NCBI GenBank assembly: GCA_934630485.1
Contig: CAKTWD010000058.1
Location: 1-9,953, forward strand
Direction: 5' to 3'
From: an uncultured Eggerthellaceae bacterium
GTDB taxonomy: Bacteria > Actinomycetota > Coriobacteriia > Coriobacteriales > Eggerthellaceae
DNA length: 9,953 nt
This document shows positions 6,922-9,953 of this stretch, in pieces. Both the position numbers and the translations under genes were made by a program. The notes under the pieces are model-generated. The model saw nothing but the letters and a program-made list of their open reading frames with translations. It was not told the origin of the DNA and ran no database searches. Positions within the stretch are counted from its first letter, which is position 1. Every line of letters starts with the position of its first letter.

Positions 6922-7262
6922 CGAGTGGGTCGATAAGCCGGGTTCTGTCATTAGGACGACCATTTATCTCGAACGCACGTCACCGTGCGTCTCTAGCGCG
7001 CAACCCGGATGCACGGAAGGGCGGCCGTATCGCATCCCTATTTGCGTTTGCTCCAGATGGGGTTTACCAAGCCGCGCCGTTGCCGACGCGCTGGTGCGCT
7101 CTTACCGCACCTTTTCAGCTTTTCTCCCGCAAAGCGGGGGAGTTTCCTTTTCTGTGGCACTATCCGTCGGGTTACCCCGCCCAGCCGTTAGCTGGCATCT
7201 TGCCCTTTGGAGCCCGGACTTTCCTCGCATGCCGAAGCATACGCGGCCGTCTGACCCACTCG
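6922..7262 (-). ncRNA. rnpB: RNase P RNA, bacterial type A
   Basis: This is the catalytic RNA of ribonuclease P, which cleaves the 5' leader from precursor tRNAs. Read on the minus strand, the ends pair as P1: CGAGTGGGTC (7262 down to 7253) with GACCCACTCG (6931 down to 6922). Near the 5' end is the universally conserved GAGGAAAGTCCGGGCTCC (7226 to 7209). The middle holds GGTAAACCCC (7068 to 7059), then GGAGCAA and CAAATAGGG. Near the 3' end is ACAGAACCCGGCTTATCGAC (6948 to 6929). The length of about 341 bases is typical of type A. Mature ends are set by the P1 helix and may differ by a few bases. It is the only minus-strand gene here. Open frames across it (for example 6878-7489, +) are not genes. 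Confidence 0.96.
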
Positions 7263-7270
7263 AGTATGCT

Positions 7271-7279
7271 ATTCTAGCA
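7271..7279 (-). promoter_or_regulatory. Candidate rnpB promoter (extended -10)
   Basis: Read on the minus strand, TGCTAGAAT combines the extended TGn motif with TAGAAT, a 5-of-6 match to the -10 consensus. It lies seven bases before position 7264, close to the start of the P1 helix. No good -35 is present at normal spacing, which is tolerable with an extended -10. Confidence 0.65.
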
Positions 7280-7307
7280 GACGTTTGCCAAACGGGGAGG
7301 AATTCAC

Positions 7308-7958
7308 ATGACTACCTGCGCTCTTGTTGCAGCCAGCGATTTCAATGCCGATCATTTCAAGGCATTGAACGATGCCGGCGGCTTCGATTACATCGTGGCA
7401 GTCGATGCCGGGTTCGCTTACCTCGAAAAACTGGGCGTGAAGCCCGATCTTGCCATTGGGGATTTCGATTCGCTCGGTTACGTCCCTAAGGCGCGTCGCG
7501 TCTCGAAGCATCCCCAGCATAAAGACCAATCCGATCTTGAGCTTGCCCTTGAGCGCGTTTCCACTCGCCGTTATTCGCATGTTCACGTATACGGCGCTCT
7601 TGGCGGTAGGCTCGATCATACGCTCGCAAACCTTCAGCTGTTCGCTTTGTATGCCGAGCAGGGCTTCGATATCACCGCAATCGATATGGACTGCGCTTTG
7701 CGTGTCTTGGTGGGACCCGACGCCTTCGATCTTCCAGCGTTCAAATCGGGAATCGTCTCCGTTTTTTCCGCAACCGACGTTTCCCATGGCGTCAGCGAGC
7801 GTGGTTTGGAATACCCGCTTGACGATGCCGATCTCACCAATCGTACTTCGCTGGGCTTGTCGAACGAGCTTATCGGCCAAGAAGCCGCCGTCTCGGTTGC
7901 AGAAGGGACGTTGTACGTCTTCTATCCATTGGCCGATTCAGCCGCAGTATCGGAATAG
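7308..7958 (+). CDS. thiN: Thiamine pyrophosphokinase (TPK/ThiN family)
   Basis: Thiamine pyrophosphokinase transfers a diphosphate from ATP to free thiamine, giving the cofactor TPP in one cytoplasmic step; it allows use of scavenged thiamine. The 216-residue length is normal for the two-domain bacterial enzyme. Motifs: AVDAG (31-35); PDLAIGDFDSL (46-56), whose Asp residues bind Mg-ATP; HKDQSDLELAL (71-81); the nucleotide-binding GALGGRLDHTLANL (96-109); and in the C-terminal thiamine-binding domain RGLEYPLDDADL (165-176) and TSLGLSNE (180-187). The start ATG 7308 has a strong GGGGAGG (7294-7300) seven bases upstream. The gene diverges from rnpB and lies just upstream of, but outside, the TPP-riboswitch unit, so it is likely expressed separately from thiC. 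Confidence 0.94.
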   Translation: MTTCALVAASDFNADHFKALNDAGGFDYIVAVDAGFAYLEKLGVKPDLAIGDFDSLGYVPKARRVSKHPQHKDQSDLELALERVSTRRYSHVHVYGALGGRLDHTLANLQLFALYAEQGFDITAIDMDCALRVLVGPDAFDLPAFKSGIVSVFSATDVSHGVSERGLEYPLDDADLTNRTSLGLSNELIGQEAAVSVAEGTLYVFYPLADSAAVSE

Positions 7959-7964
7959 CGGCGC

Positions 7965-7970
7965 TATAAT
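7965..7970 (+). promoter_or_regulatory. -10 box of the thiC promoter
   Basis: TATAAT is a perfect -10 consensus, six bases after the thiN stop, and predicts a start near 7977, right at the 5' edge of the TPP aptamer. The expected -35 region (around 7942-7947) shows no clear match. The placement relative to the riboswitch is the main support. Confidence 0.75.
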
Positions 7971-7978
7971 CTGCCTCA

Positions 7979-8100
7979 CATACAGGGGAGCCTGAAACGG
8001 AAACGCACAGCCAGAGCGTTTCCGCCCGCTCGGCTGAGAGGAGGCGCGGAGACGCCTCGACCCTTGAACCTGATATGGGTAATGCCAACGAAGGGAGCAC
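7979..8100 (+). promoter_or_regulatory. TPP (THI-box) riboswitch controlling thiC
   Basis: The leader holds all hallmark parts of the thiamine pyrophosphate aptamer: ACAGGGGAGCC (7982-7992); its P2 partner and the conserved GGCTGAGAG (8032-8040); a P3 hairpin GAGGCG/CGCCTC (8041-8046, 8053-8058); ACCCTTGAACCTGAT (8060-8074); and GGGTAATGCCAACGAAGGGA (8077-8096). An optional 9-bp arm, CGGAAACGC with GCGTTTCCG, extends P2. The aptamer ends only a few bases before the thiC ATG at 8102, and the AAGGGAG ribosome site (8091-8097) lies in the conserved 3' core. There is no room for a separate terminator, so control is most likely translational: TPP binding hides the ribosome site. Confidence 0.97.
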
Positions 8101-8101
8101 T

Positions 8102-9397
8102 ATGACGCAGCTCGATGCCGCGCGTCGCGGCGAAATCACGCCTCAAATGAGGGTTGTTGCCGAGAAGGAGCACCGCAGCCCCGAATTCATTCGCGAAGGG
8201 GTTGCCGCCGGTCGCATTGCGATCCCGGCCAACATCAATCACACTGCACTTTCGCCTGAAGGCGTAGGCGAAGGCCTTAGCACGAAGATCAACGTCAACT
8301 TGGGTGTTTCTGGCGACATCGTCGATGCCCCCATGGAGTGGGAGAAGGTCGAAACCGCGCTCCGCTATGGCGCGCATGCCATCATGGATCTCTCTAACTG
8401 CGGCAAAACGCATTCATTCCGTAAAAGCCTGATCGACAAATCTCCTGCCATGATCGGCACCGTTCCCATGTATGACGCCATCGGCTATCTCGAAAAGGAC
8501 CTCGCTGACATCACGGTCGATGACTTCATGCGCGTCGTGCGCGCGCATTGCGAGGACGGTGTCGACTTCGTCACCATTCACGCCGGTTTGAACCGTCGAA
8601 CCATCGAGTCATTCAAAGAATCCGGCCGTCGCATGAATATCGTGAGCCGCGGCGGATCGCTCATCTTCGCTTGGATGGAGATGACGGGCAACGAGAATCC
8701 GTTTTACGAGCATTACGACGAGCTTCTTGAAGTTCTTCATGAGTACGACGTTACCATCAGCATCGGCGACGCCATGCGTCCCGGCTGTCTTGAGGACGCA
8801 AGCGACGCCGGCCAGATCGCCGAGCTGATTGAGCTTGGCAAGCTTACCAAGCGCGCCTGGGACGCTGGCGTTCAGGTCATGATCGAAGGCCCTGGCCACA
8901 TGGCGCTCGACGAGATCGCTGCCAACGTCAAGATGGAGAAGCGTCTGTGCCATAACGCGCCGTTCTATGTTCTGGGCCCGCTCGTCACCGACATCGCTCC
9001 GGGCTACGATCACATCACCAGCGCAATCGGAGGCGCGATCGCCGGGGCGTGCGGCGCTGACTTCCTGTGCTATGTGACTCCCGCCGAGCACCTTCGTCTT
9101 CCCGACGCCGATGACGTCCGCGAAGGCGTCGTCGCATCGCGCATCGCCGCTCATGCGGCCGACATCGCGAAGGGCATCCCCGGCGCTCGTGACGCTGATA
9201 ACAAGATGGCTGAAGCTCGTCGCGTGATGGACTGGGAGGCGATGTTCGACGTTGCCATCGATCCGGTGAAGCCGCGCGAGTATTTTGAAAGCGCCCCGCC
9301 TGCCGAGGAAGGCACGTGCACCATGTGCGGCGAGATGTGCGCCGTGCGCACGATGAACCGCGCCCTTGAGGGGCTTGAAGTCAAGATCAACGCATAG
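8102..9397 (+). CDS. thiC: Phosphomethylpyrimidine synthase ThiC (short form)
   Basis: ThiC is a radical-SAM enzyme that rearranges aminoimidazole ribotide (AIR) into hydroxymethylpyrimidine phosphate for thiamine. The 431-residue product is the short, N-terminally compact form (E. coli ThiC is about 630). Motifs: PANINHTAL (42-50), IGTVPMYDA (118-126), [10 protein letters not shown] (158-167), SRGGS (182-186), IEGPGHM (261-267), [20 protein letters not shown] (292-311) and CYVTPAEHL (323-331). A C-terminal iron-sulfur motif CTMCGEMC holds Cys406, Cys409 and Cys413, a CX2CX3C spacing. Where many ThiC proteins have DLSTGG, this one has DLSNCGKT (96-103). ATG 8102 follows the riboswitch RBS; the in-frame ATG 8075 lies inside the aptamer. 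Tandem stops TAG-TAA end it. Related Bza enzymes (benzimidazole synthesis) are an alternative, disfavoured by the TPP riboswitch and thiM. Confidence 0.93.
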   Translation: MTQLDAARRGEITPQMRVVAEKEHRSPEFIREGVAAGRIAIPANINHTALSPEGVGEGLSTKINVNLGVSGDIVDAPMEWEKVETALRYGAHAIMDLSNCGKTHSFRKSLIDKSPAMIGTVPMYDAIGYLEKDLADITVDDFMRVVRAHCEDGVDFVTIHAGLNRRTIESFKESGRRMNIVSRGGSLIFAWMEMTGNENPFYEHYDELLEVLHEYDVTISIGDAMRPGCLEDASDAGQIAELIELGKLTKRAWDAGVQVMIEGPGHMALDEIAANVKMEKRLCHNAPFYVLGPLVTDIAPGYDHITSAIGGAIAGACGADFLCYVTPAEHLRLPDADDVREGVVASRIAAHAADIAKGIPGARDADNKMAEARRVMDWEAMFDVAIDPVKPREYFESAPPAEEGTCTMCGEMCAVRTMNRALEGLEVKINA

Positions 9398-9450
9398 TAA
9401 GCGCGTTATATCGCACACTTACGTTTTGATAGAGAAAAGAGAATTCACTC

Positions 9451-9953
9451 ATGAACGCAAATGAGCTTGCCACTGCATTGGAAAACGTCCGTACCAGCAC
9501 TCCCTTGGTGCACTGCATTACCAACTACGTCACGGTGAACGACTGCGCCAACGCGCTTCTTGCGTGCGGCGGCAGCCCCATCATGTCCGACGAGCCCGAA
9601 GACGTGGTTGACATCACTACCATTTGCGGTGGCCTGGTGCTGAACATCGGAACGCTCAACAAGCAGACCATCGCCGGTATGCGCGCGGCCGGCAAGCGCG
9701 CAAGCGAGCTTGGCCATCCCATCGTGCTCGATCCCGTTGGAGCTGGCGCTTCGGCTCTTCGCACCGCCATCGCTTCCGAGATCCTCGATACCATGGACGT
9801 TGCGGTTGTTCGCGGCAACATGTCCGAGATCAAGGCTGTCGCCGGCGCTTCGGCTGCCACGCGAGGCGTTGATGTGAACCCCGACGATGTGGTTACCGAT
9901 GAGAACCTTGCGGCTTCAGCTGCATTCGCCAAGGAGCTTGCCAAGAAGACGGG
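9451..9953 (+). CDS. thiM: Hydroxyethylthiazole kinase ThiM, N-terminal part (3' truncated by window)
   Basis: ThiM phosphorylates 4-methyl-5-hydroxyethylthiazole with ATP, salvaging the thiazole half of thiamine. 167 full codons are present and the frame is open to the window end; the family is usually about 260-270 residues, so roughly 100 are missing. Motifs: VHCITNYVTVNDCANALLAC (20-39) leading to GGSPIM (40-45); GLVLNIGTL (61-69); HPIVLDPVGAGAS (89-101); and VVRGNMSEI (119-127). The ATP-site motifs further on are beyond the window. The start ATG 9451 is 53 bases after thiC and has only a weak purine-rich site (AAAGAG, 9436-9441). I see no terminator or clear promoter in the gap, so it is probably cotranscribed with thiC under the same riboswitch leader. 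Confidence 0.94.
   Translation, partial: MNANELATALENVRTSTPLVHCITNYVTVNDCANALLACGGSPIMSDEPEDVVDITTICGGLVLNIGTLNKQTIAGMRAAGKRASELGHPIVLDPVGAGASALRTAIASEILDTMDVAVVRGNMSEIKAVAGASAATRGVDVNPDDVVTDENLAASAAFAKELAKKT

Noticed and set aside
6878..7489. A 203-codon plus-strand open frame spanning the terminator, rnpB and the start of thiN
   Set aside because: Most of it is the complement of the RNase P RNA, and it overlaps the thiN coding start in another frame.
8075..8101. ATG at 8075 as the thiC start
   Set aside because: It falls inside the conserved TPP aptamer (the TGATATGGGT segment) and would place the riboswitch ribosome site within the gene; ATG 8102 fits the site and the family N-terminus.
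8102..9397. The thiC gene as a 5-hydroxybenzimidazole synthase (bzaF-like)
   Set aside because: The TPP riboswitch leader and the following thiM point to thiamine synthesis; a Bza gene would be expected beside a cobalamin riboswitch or cobamide genes. Kept only as a point to test by phylogeny.
8609..9418. A 269-codon open frame antisense to thiC
   Set aside because: It is fully covered by a strongly conserved ThiC coding sequence; the translation shows no family features.
9398..9450. A terminator or new promoter between thiC and thiM
   Set aside because: The 53-base gap shows no stable hairpin followed by T residues and no convincing -35/-10 pair.
7294..9453. Shared GAATTCAC before the thiN and thiM start codons
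   Set aside because: Only eight bases are shared, next to purine-rich ribosome sites; this is easily chance, and no further flanking similarity is seen.

Overview
This window reads as an ordinary chromosomal region of a moderately GC-rich actinobacterium, most likely a member of Coriobacteriia (Eggerthella/Slackia-like). The order murB-ftsQ-ftsZ-pgeF-yggS-sepF-yggT-divIVA is the end of the division and cell-wall (dcw) cluster in its actinobacterial form. FtsZ carries a Glu in its nucleotide-binding signature (GEGGGTGTG), a form typical of Actinobacteria. A short, clostridia-like ThiC points to an anaerobic lineage. The class and genus are inferences from gene order and protein character, not from a database comparison.

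Layout: 1-593 is the 3' end of murB, overlapping ftsQ (590-1600) by ATGA. A hairpin terminator and a candidate promoter separate ftsQ from ftsZ (1827-2978). ftsZ leads a tight co-directional run: pgeF (2994-3989), yggS (3996-4706), sepF (4773-5651), yggT (5706-5966) and divIVA (6009-6854). A 12-bp hairpin with A-tract and T-tract flanks follows at 6883-6910. The only minus-strand gene is rnpB, the RNase P RNA (about 6922-7262), which converges on divIVA and shares that hairpin. Divergent from rnpB is a thiamine pyrophosphokinase gene (7308-7958). A consensus -10 box, a complete TPP riboswitch (about 7979-8100), thiC (8102-9397) and the 5' part of thiM (9451 to the window end) follow.

Functionally there are two modules around rnpB. 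The first is septum assembly: MurB makes UDP-MurNAc, FtsZ forms the ring, SepF anchors it to the membrane, FtsQ belongs to the periplasmic-side divisome, and YggT and DivIVA act on envelope or polar growth. The housekeeping proteins PgeF (peptidoglycan repair) and YggS (PLP homeostasis) ride along. The second is thiamine supply: ThiC makes HMP-P, ThiM salvages the thiazole, and TPK makes TPP, which in turn should shut down thiC translation through the riboswitch.

I found no mobile element, CRISPR array, tRNA or defence system, and no clear sign of a new multi-gene system. The points worth a second look are protein variants (ThiC, PgeF, SepF, the MurB tail) and compact regulatory architecture (an RBS inside the TPP aptamer, palindromes next to start sites, a shared bidirectional terminator).
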